DNA from: Adiantum capillus-veneris
Taxonomy: Eukaryota; Streptophyta; Polypodiopsida; Polypodiales; Pteridaceae
Assembly: GCA_014529385.2 (NCBI GenBank)
Contig: CM043967.1
Location: forward strand, 85,559,278-85,623,277
Length of the DNA stretch: 64,000 bases
Direction of reading: 5' to 3'
Part shown: piece by piece, positions 36,200-49,558 of the stretch
How positions within the stretch are numbered: position 1 is the first letter of the stretch
Layout of the letters: every line of letters begins with the position of its first letter
The notes under the pieces: generated by a model
The model's input: the letters and a program-made list of their open reading frames with translations, nothing else
What the model was told of the DNA's origin: nothing
The model's database searches: none
Made by a program: the position numbers and the translations under genes

Positions 36200-37146
36200 C
36201 TCCATAGTTAAGATTGGATTAGAAACTCACAAACTCATAGCGAAAGGTGTCGAAGCCTCCGCTGCCAAGATGAGATGTCTCCCTGGTCACCTGTCGTATC
36301 TATGCGGCCTCACGCTGCTATCTGAACCGCGTGTCCTGTGTCCGCTCATCCTCCCTGATCTGCAGCCACGTCTCGTATGGGATGCCCGAAGGCTTCGACG
36401 AGCCGGTCTTGAAAGCCTTTCGAGCTGCATCTCGTCGATGTTTCACGGTGTCCCGTACAACACCCTTGATCCACCTCCTCAGAACAGCCTTTGAACCTGG
36501 AGCAGGCTGGTACTCTCTCAGGATGGTCTCCACTATGTAACTGACTTTGTCCTCATCCTACTCAAGCCAAGGCATCAGAATGCTGGTCGAAAACTACAGC
36601 TCCGTGAGCTGGCAAATCCGCTGTCTCATCTCAGTCCCGACTCTATCCATGTCAACAGAACCATCTGCCCGTACAGTATAGAGCTTCGAGACACTAGGAT
36701 CGTGTGCCCCCCAAGGTGTCCGAGGTGTGCCAAGAGGTGTGTCGAGAGGTGTGCCTGGGTAGGACGGGGGTCGTGAGCGAGGAGGGGTCGAAGCATTTGT
36801 GGACCCTCCTCCTCAGCAACCACCACCTCCACCTGACGATCGCCGAGATCGGCGAGTGCGCCTGTGCTATGGAGATGAGGACATACCCGCCTCTGCCTCA
36901 CCCTTAGGTGTCAAAGCGTCCGTGATGGGAGAAGCAGGCGTCGTACCCGTAGGCGTCCCCTCCCCCCCATAGGTGTCTCCCCCTAGGCGTCGGACCCTCG
37001 GGTGTGAAGCCCGGAGGCGTAGTACCCGTGCCTCTGGTTACCCAGTACTGAGAAGCCTCTGCCATCTGAGCAGGCGTCATCTGTGTGATGAAGCCCATGA
37101 ATGCATTTGCACTCATAGAAACGGGATCTAGAAACTCGTCTGCCAT
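36200..37146 (-). pseudogene. Second CACTA ORF, possibly TNPA/Ptta-type
   Basis: A start at 37146 (MADEFLDPVSMSANAFMGF) opens a reading rich in Pro/Gly/Thr. The reading continues in pieces: a KLYTVRADGSVDMDRVG segment near 36640-36690, and after a TAG near 36555 a stretch from METILREYQPAPGS (36533) through GVVRDTVKHRRDAARKAF. The position after the transposase and the basic, helix-like second half fit the accessory ORF of CACTA elements, which usually encodes the DNA-binding partner. At least two stops and one frame change make the present copy doubtful as a gene. Assignment rests mainly on position. Confidence 0.5.
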
Positions 37147-37253
37147 ACTAAAGTCCTGCACAAAGAAAGTAAAATAAAGCGTCAGAGCACAATTGTTTAA
37201 ATTAACTTTAAGCATAATTTTAAATCAACGTCTTCACACAAACACTTACAGGC

Positions 37254-40200
37254 CTAGGCCTCGACGAGTGAGGCATCATCGATAAGATCTTGCACTGTAT
37301 CATCGTCTATCTCTAATTGCAAACATAACTCTGCCCCAACTCGTTCTGGCAGATTGTCTTCATCCATTGCATCTTCATCTACAAGTGTCAATTCTGCCTC
37401 GTCTACGTCATTCCTTGTATATCTGTAAGCTTCCTCTGCCATACCTTCGTCCATCTCATCTAATGTCACAGTAGTATGGACGTCGTCTGACTGACTTTCC
37501 TCCAGGAGCTCTTGCCCTTCAAATACTTGTTTATTTCTTGGAGCAACCTGAACCACAAACCACCATTGTCGCTCTCGAGGGTCCGGTACAAAGACCACTT
37601 GCTCGCAATGTTCGGGGAGAGCAAATGTGTCCCTCGCATCTGTCCAAACCTTTGTAGAATCTATTTGCACAAGCTTGTTTCCATCTTTGCGTACCGTTGC
37701 ATTGCGACTAGAAGTAATCACCTTGAACCACTTCACATCCAACAAAAACATCTCAAACCGCCTGAAGCTTACTTTCAGGATATCTGACACCAGACCACAG
37801 TAATCCAGGTTGCTAGTGCTCTCATTCGTGTCTCTAGCATTGGCCCTGCTCTTTTGCATGAAACTAACCATTACTCCACTGTCAAACGTGTTTCTTCTGC
37901 TGTCAATTTGTTGTGTTCTGAAATGCTTTCCATGCGACCACAGTGCCATGTATGTATGATACTTCCAGTCACATCCAATAGCCAGCTCTTCCTCTTCTAG
38001 AGATATGGGTTCTCTGATCTGTCGAGCTGCTCTCACTGTCTTGTCCAACCATGCCATTGTAGGGAATTCAGGTAGAGGAGCGAGATAGTCTGGCAAGGAT
38101 AAGCCCCTAGTCGTTCGGCTTCGCCTGAAATCCTGTCGCTCCCTATTGCGTCTCTCTTTCTCTTCTTCGTACCTTTCAAGCCATTTTTGCATCGGCGTTG
38201 AATTTAGTATACAGAACTTCATGATCTTTTCTCGCATGGCGTCGTTCATTTTCTTCGGCACCCCTTGCCCTTGCGGCTCCTCTCCCACCAGTCTTGCATC
38301 CTCCTCATCGCTCCACAGTCGAGGCATTTCTGGGTCAGAAACGGATAGAAATTCGGTCGTCAATACAAGAGACTCTTGCACCAACCATCCTTCTGCCATG
38401 CTACCCTTTGGACACGCTTTTTGGCGAACAAAACCCTTAAGTGTTTTCATGAACCGCTCTAGAAAGAACATCCAACGGCTGTGGACTGTACCTGCCACTG
38501 CAACCTCATCTACTACATGGATGAGCAAGTGCATTTGGATAGTTAGGCAACTCGTGGGTAGATACTTCTCAATCATGCAAACTGCCTCAATGGAGTTAGC
38601 CCTTGCGACTGCAATAGATTCCTCCCGTATCTCCTTGGAAGAGATCCACCGCACTAGCTCTGAAATCTTGTATATGCAGGTCCGCACTTCCTTAGTTAAA
38701 TACCCCTTGATCACAATTGGAAGAATGAATTGCAAGAACTTATGTCAGTCGTGCGATTTCAGTCCTGACAGTTGATCGTCATGGGTGAATGCTATCTTGA
38801 GATATCGCATATATCCTGTTGGTGTCGTGAACTCTGAAATCACCCTTTTAACTTGTCGCTCTTCGTTTTTTAGCAATACCCATGGCGCTCTTGGAAGTTT
38901 TGTTTGGTCAGCTGCATTGGTGAAAGGCCACACCTCTGGCATCTTTCCAACTGACTGCAAATCATCTCGTGAAGCTCGATTGTCTTTCATTCCCATGATT
39001 GTCTTCCAGAGGAGCTCTCCCACATTCTTGAATATATGCATTGGATCCAGCAATTGGTTAATTAGTAGATCACCCCAGTACGGCAACGTATGGAGAATGG
39101 ACAAACGTTTCATTCCTGGAACAGGTTGCCCCTCATGTTGCTCCCATCGGCGCCACCACTCTTGTACATGCATAGGACGACATTCGACACGACCAAGCTG
39201 ACCTTTGTGCAAGTGATGGCCATCTGGAAGATAACAGTGGTGGCCTTGCTAAATTGTCTTTCGAAGAGAGGCAAAATAACGCACATCCAAAGACTGCCTG
39301 CAAATTGGACATGCATTGTATCCCGAAGTTGTTAGCCTTGCATATATTAAAGCATGAATTAGGCCAAGGCAAAGTGCTTGCGAATAGCAAGAATTTTGTA
39401 AATCAAGAACCATTACCAGAAGCTTCTCCGTATCTTGGCCAATCATGCATAGTCCACATAAGAAGTCCATGGATCCTTGCATGCTGTTCTCCTACTGGTT
39501 CAACCGCATCTGCTATGTCGATCCCATGCCATAACTCCTGGAGCTCGTCAACTAGTGGAGATAGATAAGCATCCATGTTTTTTGCCTTGAACTTACCAGG
39601 TACAATCAAGCTTAATATCAAATGACCCTTCTTGATGGCAAGCCACGGCGGGAGGTTGTAATTGATAAGCCACATAGGCCAAGTGCTCCATGACGAGCTT
39701 CTCAAGCCAAATGGATTGACTCCATCCATTGCCATGCCCAAATGCAAATTGCGTGGTTCACTCTTAAAATGTGGCCAGGTATCTTCAATGTGCCTCCAGG
39801 CCTTTGAATCAGCGGGCAACCTAAATGTTGTGTCAGTGGATCTATTCGTAGAATGCCACCACATCAACTTTGCAATGGAACCACAACGAAACATGCTTTT
39901 TATCCTAGGAATAATATGGAAATACCGCAACACTTTAGCTGGCACTGTCTCGCCAACTGCATCTTGTTTGTAGCGCATTGCTCCGCACTTAGGACACGAC
40001 AAACAATCTGTGAATTCATTGCGAAAAAGAATGCAATCATTTGGACATGCATGAATCTTGTTGTAGTCCAAGCCAACTGAGGTCAATAGTTGCTTTTCGT
40101 CTGGCCTGGAGGGGGGCATTTCATTGCCAGTCGGGAGAAGTTGCTCCCGCAACCACCTGTTTAAGCCACATTAAATTAAAAAGCTCTCCAAGCACGTCAC

Positions 40201-40749
40201 CGTTGCAATCGGAAAATCTCTTTTGTAAATTACGTACCTAAACAAAGCAATGACGCTTGCATCTGACCACCCGTACACTGTCTGAAGATTCAAAAATGCC
40301 AGACAAGTACGAAGCGTCGATATTTTAGCGCCTTCATAAATTGGTTGACGTGCCAACTTCCTCAACATGTCTTCAGGAGATAGGCGCACGGCTTCTGGTG
40401 GTGCTTCATTAGCGTTCTCCTCGATTGTCTGGAAGAAGGCATCCAGCATCTCCTCCATGCCGTCGTCTTCTATCAGTAAGTCCTTTTCTGCTTCCATCCT
40501 TGGCTCTATATTGCTCCGACCTTCACGCATAATCCTTTTTCTCTCTCTCTCAGATGTAGGTGCTATGTCGCAAAAATCAATGCCCGTTCCGTAGGAGTCG
40601 TATCATAGATTCTGTACGGTTTCTTTAGCAAAATCTCCGTACTTGTGCACATGCTCATTACATATTCTACGCTTGCGCGGGATTTGATACTTGCAGAGCG
40701 TGCACGAGCATGCAATCTTTTCCTCCATGTTAATTGATGACGTTGCCAT
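37254..40749 (-). pseudogene. CACTA TNP2-type transposase, near full length, with nonsense codons
   Basis: The transposase cuts and moves the element by recognising its termini. The start at 40749 (MATSSINMEEK) opens a transposase-associated zinc-finger-like domain (CSCTLCKYQIPRKRRICNEH). The TNP2 core follows (HACPNDCILFRNEF, MAMDGVNPFGL, LLDPMHIFKNVGELLW), then the DUF4218 part (MHLLIHVVDEV, HSRWMFFLERFMKTLKGFVR, GSMAEG) and a DUF4216-like tail (SFRRFEMFLLDVKWF). An 81-bp intron (40157-40237, GTACGT...CAG) removes an in-frame TAA. A second likely intron (39337-39416, GTAATG...CAAG) does not close in phase. Nonsense codons remain at 40603-40605 (TGA), 39249-39251 (TAG) and 38745-38747 (TGA, where the family has Cys in SHDCH). 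Apart from these the frame is open, so it was lost recently or contains sequence errors. Confidence 0.87.
40157..40237 (-). other. Probable intron in the CACTA transposase gene
   Basis: Minus strand: AG|GTACGTAA donor and TTAAACAG|GTGG acceptor, 81 bp. Removing it keeps the frame and eliminates a TAA. Confidence 0.7.
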
Positions 40750-40759
40750 CTACAATGAT

Positions 40760-42177
<1,418 letters not shown>

Positions 42178-42212
<35 letters not shown>

Positions 42213-42239
42213 CACACACACACACACACACACGATGTG

Positions 42240-42270
<31 letters not shown>

Positions 42271-42275
42271 TGGGG
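42178..42275. repeat. CT, CA, GA and poly-G tracts
   Basis: CT (42178-42209), CA (42213-42233), GA (42240-42267), then a G-rich run. Confidence 0.93.
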
Positions 42276-42389
42276 GGGGTGCCATAATACCTGCTGCGCA
42301 GGTTTCGGCCAAGATATGAGCGCGCGCGTTGAGGGCGAAAATGGCCCCTGCGCGCGCGGGTTTGCCTTTATTTCCCACAATTTTTTTGC

Positions 42390-42545
42390 GTCGATATGTG
42401 TGTCGATATGCGCGTTGATATACGCGTGGAAAATTTTGTCTTTCTATGCGTATTTCCACCTCCATATCGACGCGCATATCGACGGTGTGTAAGAACCTCG
42501 ATATGGGCGTGGAAAGGTACGGGCGTCGATATATAGGGCGTCGAT
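42390..42545. repeat. Right subterminal repeats of the CACTA element
   Basis: GTCGATATG(T/C)GCGT and its complement recur about eight times, like the left subterminal block. The array stops at TCGATAACTTT with no CACTA terminus after it. Confidence 0.78.
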
Positions 42546-42555
42546 AACTTTGGGT

Positions 42556-44150
42556 GTGTTTAGTTGATTCACCTGTAGGGAAAAGTAGTAAAACAGTTCT
42601 CTCAGACTTTTCGTCTGCTAAGTTATGTTAAAAAGCCTGTCATTTCGATCAGACCAAATAATCTAGAAAAATTCCCCTCTTATTCTATTCCAGACCACTA
42701 AAAATAACGACACTGGATCACCCAGAAGTAATTGTTTCCAACTTAAAGTGCACCCAAGCCCAGCACTCAGAGGTGATAGAATCTTTAGACTTTTGGGGCA
42801 ATTCATAAAGAGATGTGGGATGTCCTCCTCAGCCCTATTGCATCTCATGCAGAGCGCAGTGCCTAGCCTTGCAAGCCTCATTCTATGTCCCGTCCATACT
42901 GCCTTGTGGAGGATTAACCAGAGCAGAATTGAATGTTTGGCTGGGATTCCTCTATTCCAAATTGCCTGAAATTTGAAGGCCCATTGGCGGCGATCCAGTG
43001 AAGTCCTCCATTTTCTGTTGAGTGAGGTGTGTAGTGGTTCTGGAAGGTTTGGGGCGAGGGTGGGGGGGTTAGGCAAAGCATTCCCACTAGACCAATATAT
43101 AGCCTTGGAGGAGGGGTCAAGGTCGCTCAAGAGTGTCCACTCCAACTCTTTTGGGAAGAGGGATTTCCTGCTAGCAATCAAGGATATTTCCCAGGGTTGC
43201 AAGTTGAATTGACTTGTGAGCTCGGTTATGGAGAGCCACCTGTGCTCTAACCTGTGCCACAAATTTCTCCACGTTGTAATGCCCTTGTTATGAATGCGCT
43301 TTGCTATCCTACTCTGAACCTGGTTGAGGGGGGGAATCGAAGGCATCGACCACCACATTGATTCATGGGCTCTTAGGTTAAGGATGTTCTTTGAGTCCCA
43401 GTTAATTCTTAGGTGATTTCTGTATCTGTTCCACGCTCCCCACAACGATTTAAGGAGGGGGGAGCCACTGGGCGTTATCTCAACAGGTCCGAAGAAGATT
43501 GTTAGCCATGGAAGAGGGTGCATCCCATTGCTCCCTTTAGTTTCGAATTTGCTAATGTTCCTAAACAGCAATGACGCCCACTCCTCCTCCGGATTGTCCA
43601 ATGCTATGAGGATGAGTTTGATTGCTAGTTTGTCTGCCCATCTGCTGAAGTTGGTGAGTCCGAGTCCCCCTTGTTCCTTGGGGAGGCAGCATACATTCCA
43701 ACTAACCTTGGCTAGGCCTTTTCTCATCGGATCACTTGACCAAAGGAAGTTTCTACATGTCCTGATTATGTCTTTCAGCTGAGAGTCATGGGGTCTCCAC
43801 AACAGGAGGAAAAACAGGACATAGCAAGAAATAAAGTGCTTGATGACCAAAGCCCTCCCTGCAATATTCGCTTGAAATCCTGTCCATCAATTTAGTTTGG
43901 AGGAGAAACGCTCCAGTACCTCTGTGCCATAGATACCCTAAACCCAAATGGGATGCCTAGCAGCCTGAAGATGACCCCGTCTTTTAATATTGAGCATCCT
44001 TGTTCTGTAATCCACCTTGGGAGTGGAGAGGGAGAGGCTCTAATTCCAGTCTTGGAATCCGAGATCCCTTGATGATCCATGTTTTGAAACATAAGTGCAA
44101 AGGGCACAATGAAGGCATGTAATTTATTAAACTTGTCAACATAAAATGCG
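42556..44150 (-). mobile_element. L1-type LINE, 3' part of ORF2
   Basis: The minus strand carries the end of a plant LINE reverse transcriptase ORF followed by about 100 bp of 3' sequence (42556-42662). No poly-A tail is visible at the junction with the CACTA subterminal repeats. To the right, coding similarity fades before the poly-G run at 44153-44174. Only the last third of the ORF is present, as expected for a 5'-truncated LINE. Confidence 0.85.
42663..44130 (-). pseudogene. LINE reverse transcriptase C-terminus with zf-RVT domain
   Basis: From 43850 down there is a 395-codon open frame. It starts in the thumb region (VIKHFISCYVLFFLLLWRP, KVSWNVCCLPKEQGGLGLTNF) and ends with the zf-RVT domain: WAFKFQAIWNRGIPAKHSIL, LLWLILHKAVWTGHRMRLAR, and the cysteine pair in CMRCNRAEEDIPHLFMNCP. 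Upstream, in another frame at 43892-44130, a DGVIFRLLGIPFGF segment matches the part that normally precedes it, so one frameshift lies near 43870-43890. The RT active site would be further upstream and is absent, so the protein could not reverse transcribe. Confidence 0.85.
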
Positions 44151-44152
44151 GA

Positions 44153-44174
44153 GGGGGGGGGGGGGGGGGGGGGG
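44153..44174. repeat. Poly-G run
   Basis: About 22 consecutive G at the right limit of the LINE similarity. Confidence 0.95.
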
Positions 44175-44636
44175 ATGCAACTTAGAAGCAAGACATCCAT
44201 CCCAAATTTGCTTCGTTGATAGGGTTAAGTCAAATTTTGTCATGAGCAATAATGACAAATTCAGTGTACATGAAAGGGTACAGAGCCAACAAAGATAAAG
44301 GCAGCGCTATGGCCATCACCAGCTAGGATGCATTCAAGAAAATAGTTGCTCAAGAGAACATTAGGACATGCTCGAGAGAACAATTGCACAAGGACTATCG
44401 AGACAATGACAACCCAAGGTTGGTGGACGCACTTTACCCAAGACAAATGATATCAATCTCACAATTGATATAGCAGTATTCATGGACACTCATCAAGAAT
44501 CAACAATAGCAAGTAGTGGCACACAAGGCCCAAAAGGGAGATTTGAGGCCATTCAAGAACATGAATGCCGGAGAGAGACGTCGCATAATCCCAAAGCATC
44601 CAACATGCTAAGATCGGGTGATACATACTGTGTGTG

Positions 44637-44682
<46 letters not shown>

Positions 44683-45202
44683 CCTCTCTCTAACACTTGA
44701 ACCTTATTCCTCTTCGTATATCTTTATAGATCCTCTTTTCTTCTCTCAACTTCATTTGCATCTTTATCTTAACTAGGGGAAGATGAGTTGTCACCTTGAT
44801 GTCAATGTTGAAAAATGGCTAACCAAGAGAGGATAATAAAGATAGTGTCACAACAGGGTTACAATAATCTATGAGAAACCTACTGCATTCATACCTCCTA
44901 TTTCGCTCTAAGTCATTTGATTAGGACAAATCTATTCAGATTCCCTCCCGGTCTATTTCCCAAGCACGCAAGCATGTGCAGCTCCTGTCGTTCACACATC
45001 GTTTGCGCTACCGAGCTCCTCAACACCTGTTGCGATCCTCTACGCTCCCCATTCCAGTGCTCCGTGGATTGCCCCCCTCCACACCTTTTCGCTTTCCTGC
45101 AGTGTTGCCTTTCACTTCAGTCCTGCATGGACCAACACCTGTATGCAAGCGAGCACGAAAGCGGCACCTCTATGGCAAGCCCAATCGATGCAGGTGAACA
45201 CG

Positions 45203-45238
<36 letters not shown>

Positions 45239-46480
45239 ATAAGCTGCTCGCCCCCTCCGCCCAGCCACCTGCGTCGTGCTCCCCCCTTCCTCCGCAGGCT
45301 TGCAGGGACGAAACAGAGAAGAGAGACAGAGAGAGAGAACAGGGCTGCACCATTGGTGTCAGCATCGCTACCAGCACCTTTGTGCCACCTCATCATATGT
45401 TGGCCTCAAGCCTTATGCCAAGACATCATGGCCCTACTACTTAGCACGTAAACCCTCCCTGCTACTTATGCCTGCTTCTGGCTTTGCATATGTCTAGTCG
45501 AACAAGCACCTCACATCTCCCTTCCGTCTCTCTGTCTTTGTCTTGCAAGTCCGTCAGGGATGGCACTCGACACACGAAAGCATGGACAATTGGCTTCCTT
45601 TCTCTCTCTCTGCTCTCAGCATAACTAGGCACATAGCGGCAACGCATTCAACATACAAACCAATTATTGACCACAACTTTGCCAGACACCACTCCCATTC
45701 AACATTAGCAGACCACGGTATCCGACCATTGACCAATCTAAGCAAACAAAAAAAAAAAACGTTTCTCTCTGCATCAGCTTGTCCTCAGACGCTCTTCCTA
45801 CCCTGCTCTTGCGTCTCTTTGTCTCTACACCTGCAACCTGCGATGTTGCTTGCCTCGAGGGCAAGAATCCCCCATTGCACCACATAGTTGCAAACCCTTT
45901 GGCTTGGGCATACCTCGTAGGGAGAAACTCTCCATCGCACCACACAATGGAAGAGAGAGAGAGAAAGAGAGAATGCGTCACGATGGAACACAGGCAACAA
46001 GAGACAAAAAGTGAAACAGATGGAGCCCGAACCTGCCCTTGCAGCACGTACACATGACAATTGAAGCTCCTCGAAATGCTTGTACAGACGGTATATACCC
46101 TAGCTTTTAGCTTTTAGTAAGAGAGAGAAATATCTACTGGCATTGGGACTCCTCCACGTGGAAAGAGGTTTTTTTTTACCTTTCATTTTTCTTTTGAGCC
46201 CCAATCCAAGGGATCTCTTTAGATTCCATCTAATTCAAACGTTGGCACTACCTACCTACCTTGACTTCTCAAATCCAAAAGTCATAAGTTTCTCCAAAGC
46301 TTAATCGTTGTATATGGGTTGACAAGCATGTGGGTTTGAGAAGAGTATCGTCCACGATGTCTGTTGCCTTTGCACTTGGGAGCATAAATAACATGTCAAA
46401 CCTTGCAAGAAAGGAGAAATATACTTCATGTGCTTAAAATGGCTATTGAGTCTACGCCCCCATTAAATGGAATCTACCCA
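44175..46480. other. Non-coding stretch with GT/GA microsatellites
   Basis: GT and GA tracts at 44631-44682 and a GA tract at 45204-45236. A C-rich part with several overlapping open frames (44917-45450) has no recognisable motif and its frames include the GA tract, so I do not call a gene. Confidence 0.5.
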
Positions 46481-46494
46481 GATATCCTCTCTCT

Positions 46495-46835
46495 CCTCTC
46501 TCTTCCATCTCTCTCTACGCGACGCTCTGCCCTCTGTCCTACCTGTGTAGAGATGGCCTCACCCTCCTGCAGCTCGATCTCTGCCTGTGAAACAGTCGCT
46601 CAGACCAGCTCACTGCACTCGCCTCCTCTACAGCTCGATCTCTGCCTGTGAAACAAGTCGCTCACACCACCTCACACCAGCACTCTCGCTGTCTCTCTCA
46701 CTCTACCCTCTGCCGGACCTACGCACCCATGGCCACACTCTCTTCCAGCTACACACATCGCTCGGAGGAGCTCTCTCCGTGTCTCTCTCGCTCTGCCCTC
46801 CGCCGCACCTGCGAACCCATGGCCACACCCTCCGT
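46495..46835. repeat. Degenerate tandem repeat rich in CTCT
   Basis: One phrase (CAGCTCGATCTCTGCCTGTG followed by AAACA) occurs twice, at about 46571 and 46631. A second phrase (GCTCTGCCCTCCGCCGCACC then TGCGAACCCATGGCCACAC and variants) occurs at about 46527, 46697 and 46792. Confidence 0.7.
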
Positions 46836-48743
46836 AACGATTGACAACTCCGTCGTGCGAAATGACATTTCTCTCTCTCTCTCTCTCCCCCTTGCTCTTT
46901 CCACGTCTCTTCTGCACCTCCCGCTTTCTCTTTCCACGTGATTCCTTCCCCTTTTTCACTTCAAATTTATCCAAAGGATCTCCCAAGATACCCCTTTATC
47001 CAGCTGCTTCCAAAATTGGGGACACCTACTGGCTAGGTCATGTGGCAATCCATTAAATAAGCCCAGCTTTATGTTGCAATCGATTAGCTCATTTTGATTT
47101 ATTGTAGCCATCCAAAGTTTGGAACTATCATGAAAAAAATATAAGACGCTAGCTTTGTGTCACTCATTGTCCGCTCGTTAAAATGATAACACTTGCCCTC
47201 AAGGCATTTGGTATTTCCCTTTTTTAGATACGGGTTATACAAATTGACAAGCGAGCACTTTCGAGCAACAAAATAATCATGCAAGTCCCTATGGATTTCT
47301 CTCTCAAGCACAAACATCCAAGCACAGAGAAACGGGCATGGGATTGTTATATGATAGAGCCATCATGTCTGTTGTTCTAACACTCTCCACCTCTATTATC
47401 CACTTGGAATACATTTCCATTTACAATCTTCAAAATTTGTCCAAGGGCACTTTCCCAACTTATCAATTGATTCCCAAGTGCACACCACGTAGTGTTCTCT
47501 AGTGGTATGTACCATTAGAGCAGGCCTCTTGCATTCACTCTCCTACAGGTAGCAATTCATTGAAGTGTAAAATGGTTTCTAAGAGTAGAAGGTGATCAAT
47601 CTCAACCAAGGGCCTAAACATTAATGAACAAAACATAATCAATTAGTAGTCGAGAGTACCTAGCATTAGAGAGCTTTCCTTATCGTCTGCGGACAAGCTA
47701 GATAAAGAAGTTTATAAGTTTTATGATTTCTTGAGCTTGAAGCAGTATTCTGGAAAAATCAAATTCACAAATATACAAAATTCCCTTTAGGATAGATTGA
47801 AAGAGGAAAATTTTCAAAAAAAAATCAACAACTTTTACAATTTTAATTCATTTCTAAAATGTGCATGCCCCATATCCCCATGAGCAGGCAATCTACTTTA
47901 TGTGAGGTTGCAATAGCACACAGAATGCTATTGAATAGTATGAAGAAGATGAATGGTTAACCGGGTATCAGCGATTGTAAAGGCGAAACCTCTATGTAAG
48001 GGGTGGTTGAAATACCCCTCACCAAAATTGCAACGGTCATGATCACCTTCAATTTTGCATGCTGATGCTTTTTCTTAAACCAAGGGTATGGGGCACACAT
48101 AAATCTTTGGATGGGCCCTTTAAAAACCCAATATGGGGCTTATGGGGGAGCCCTCTAAGCTAAAGCACACTTTTCCCAAACACTAGGCCACCTTGAAAAC
48201 CAAAGTAATCTAAACCGTAGGCACATACTACTGGCGGGTTGAATAATCAAAAGAGCTTATTGAAGGTCGGGGGAGAAGGTGACAATGTGCTTGGAAAATT
48301 CAAGAAAATAGAGTTAAATTGTAAAAAATGCAGATTCTTTAAAAAAAATCTCCTCTTTGAATCTACCGTAAAGGGAATTTCATATGTATGTGAAATCGAT
48401 TTTGTCTCGAACACTGTGTAGCTAAAATAAAACACTAAGGTCGACATGGTTTTGAACTCCTGCAAGCCACGTGAAAGATTGCACGCATTGCACTAGCCAA
48501 CCATCACATGAGCTGCATGCAATTGCACGTCAATATTTTAAAAAAGTTAGTCGTTAGAACGTTCGAGTGAGCTACCAGCAACCTGCTTCACACCTACTCG
48601 CCCACCTTGTTCGTCTTATTGCTAGATCCTGCCCAATGTCGCTTTGGTGACCTTGCCCTCCTGCAAGTGGGACGACCCACCTCCTTCTCCTTCTTGGCTT
48701 CTCACAAGCCTCGCTTATACTTCTCAAGCTAGCAAGCTCTACG

Positions 48744-48780
<37 letters not shown>

Positions 48781-49400
48781 AGAGAGAGAGAGAGCAGCAG
48801 AAGCAGAGCAGCAAGCCCCACATTTGATCACTTAGAAATTAATTTTCAAAATGGTGACGACAAACTGATTCGATTTCAATACATGAAATCTCCAGAAATT
48901 TTGTCTCACTGCCTCTTCTTCCATAACGACATGGGCTCACGAAGACCGACACGGGATCACGAAGACTTCTACCTATTTTTGCTAGCCAGTCCACCCAAAC
49001 ATGCTGTCGACACTGCAGAGCCTTTATATTACGTGGTGGCGGGGCTCTCCCTCAGGCTCCTTGTCGCCGCTGACGAGCAGTGCTCCCTGATTACACCCAC
49101 CCCCCTCACTAGCTCGTCATCTCACTGGTACATGATCATCTGTTTGGCTTTCGCCACTTTGATCCGAGGGAGCATCTGGGGAGATTCGCGCAACAACCCT
49201 TCTGAAAAGCTTGGCACCCCTACCGCATTGACATTTTTTTTAAAAAAAATTAGCCCTCCTTGGTCTGCTGTGCAACCAATCCGCGTCGATTGGTTGCAGC
49301 AGCAACAGACCAAGAAGGGGTAGAGTCATGCGGGTAGTGCCACTTCTTTTTTTTTAAAACGTCATGCAGACCAAAGAGTTGTTGTAGTAGGCGGTGCCAT
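46836..49400. other. Non-coding stretch with one GT/GA microsatellite
   Basis: GT followed by GA at 48748-48795. An open frame of 191 codons (48748-49323) starts inside that microsatellite and shows no motif. Otherwise AT-rich sequence with nothing recognised. Confidence 0.45.
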
Positions 49401-49558
49401 AGGCAGATAAAGCATGGCAGGTGATGGTTAGCGGCAAGAGATTATTCAATTACACGCCTCTTGGGAAAACAATGGCGAGGCGACATGATGTTGAGGTGTT
49501 GAGGGTGAACGACTGCAAACGGTGATGGCAAGCAATGAGAGGGCTTTTTTTTCCATGA

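Noticed and set aside
38146-38775. A 209-codon plus-strand frame
   Set aside because: It is the antisense shadow of the CACTA transposase, which has clear TNP2 and DUF4218 motifs on the minus strand.
40171-40240. TAA in the transposase as a nonsense mutation
   Set aside because: It lies within an 81-bp GT-AG intron of frame-neutral length with strong splice sites.
44917-45444. A 175-codon plus-strand frame with overlapping frames on both strands
   Set aside because: The region is C-rich and contains a GA tract. All frames lack recognisable motifs, and their overlap suggests chance openness.
48748-49323. A 191-codon plus-strand frame upstream of the GT47 fragment
   Set aside because: It begins inside a GT/GA microsatellite and shows none of the N-terminal features (signal anchor, stem) expected of a GT47 protein.
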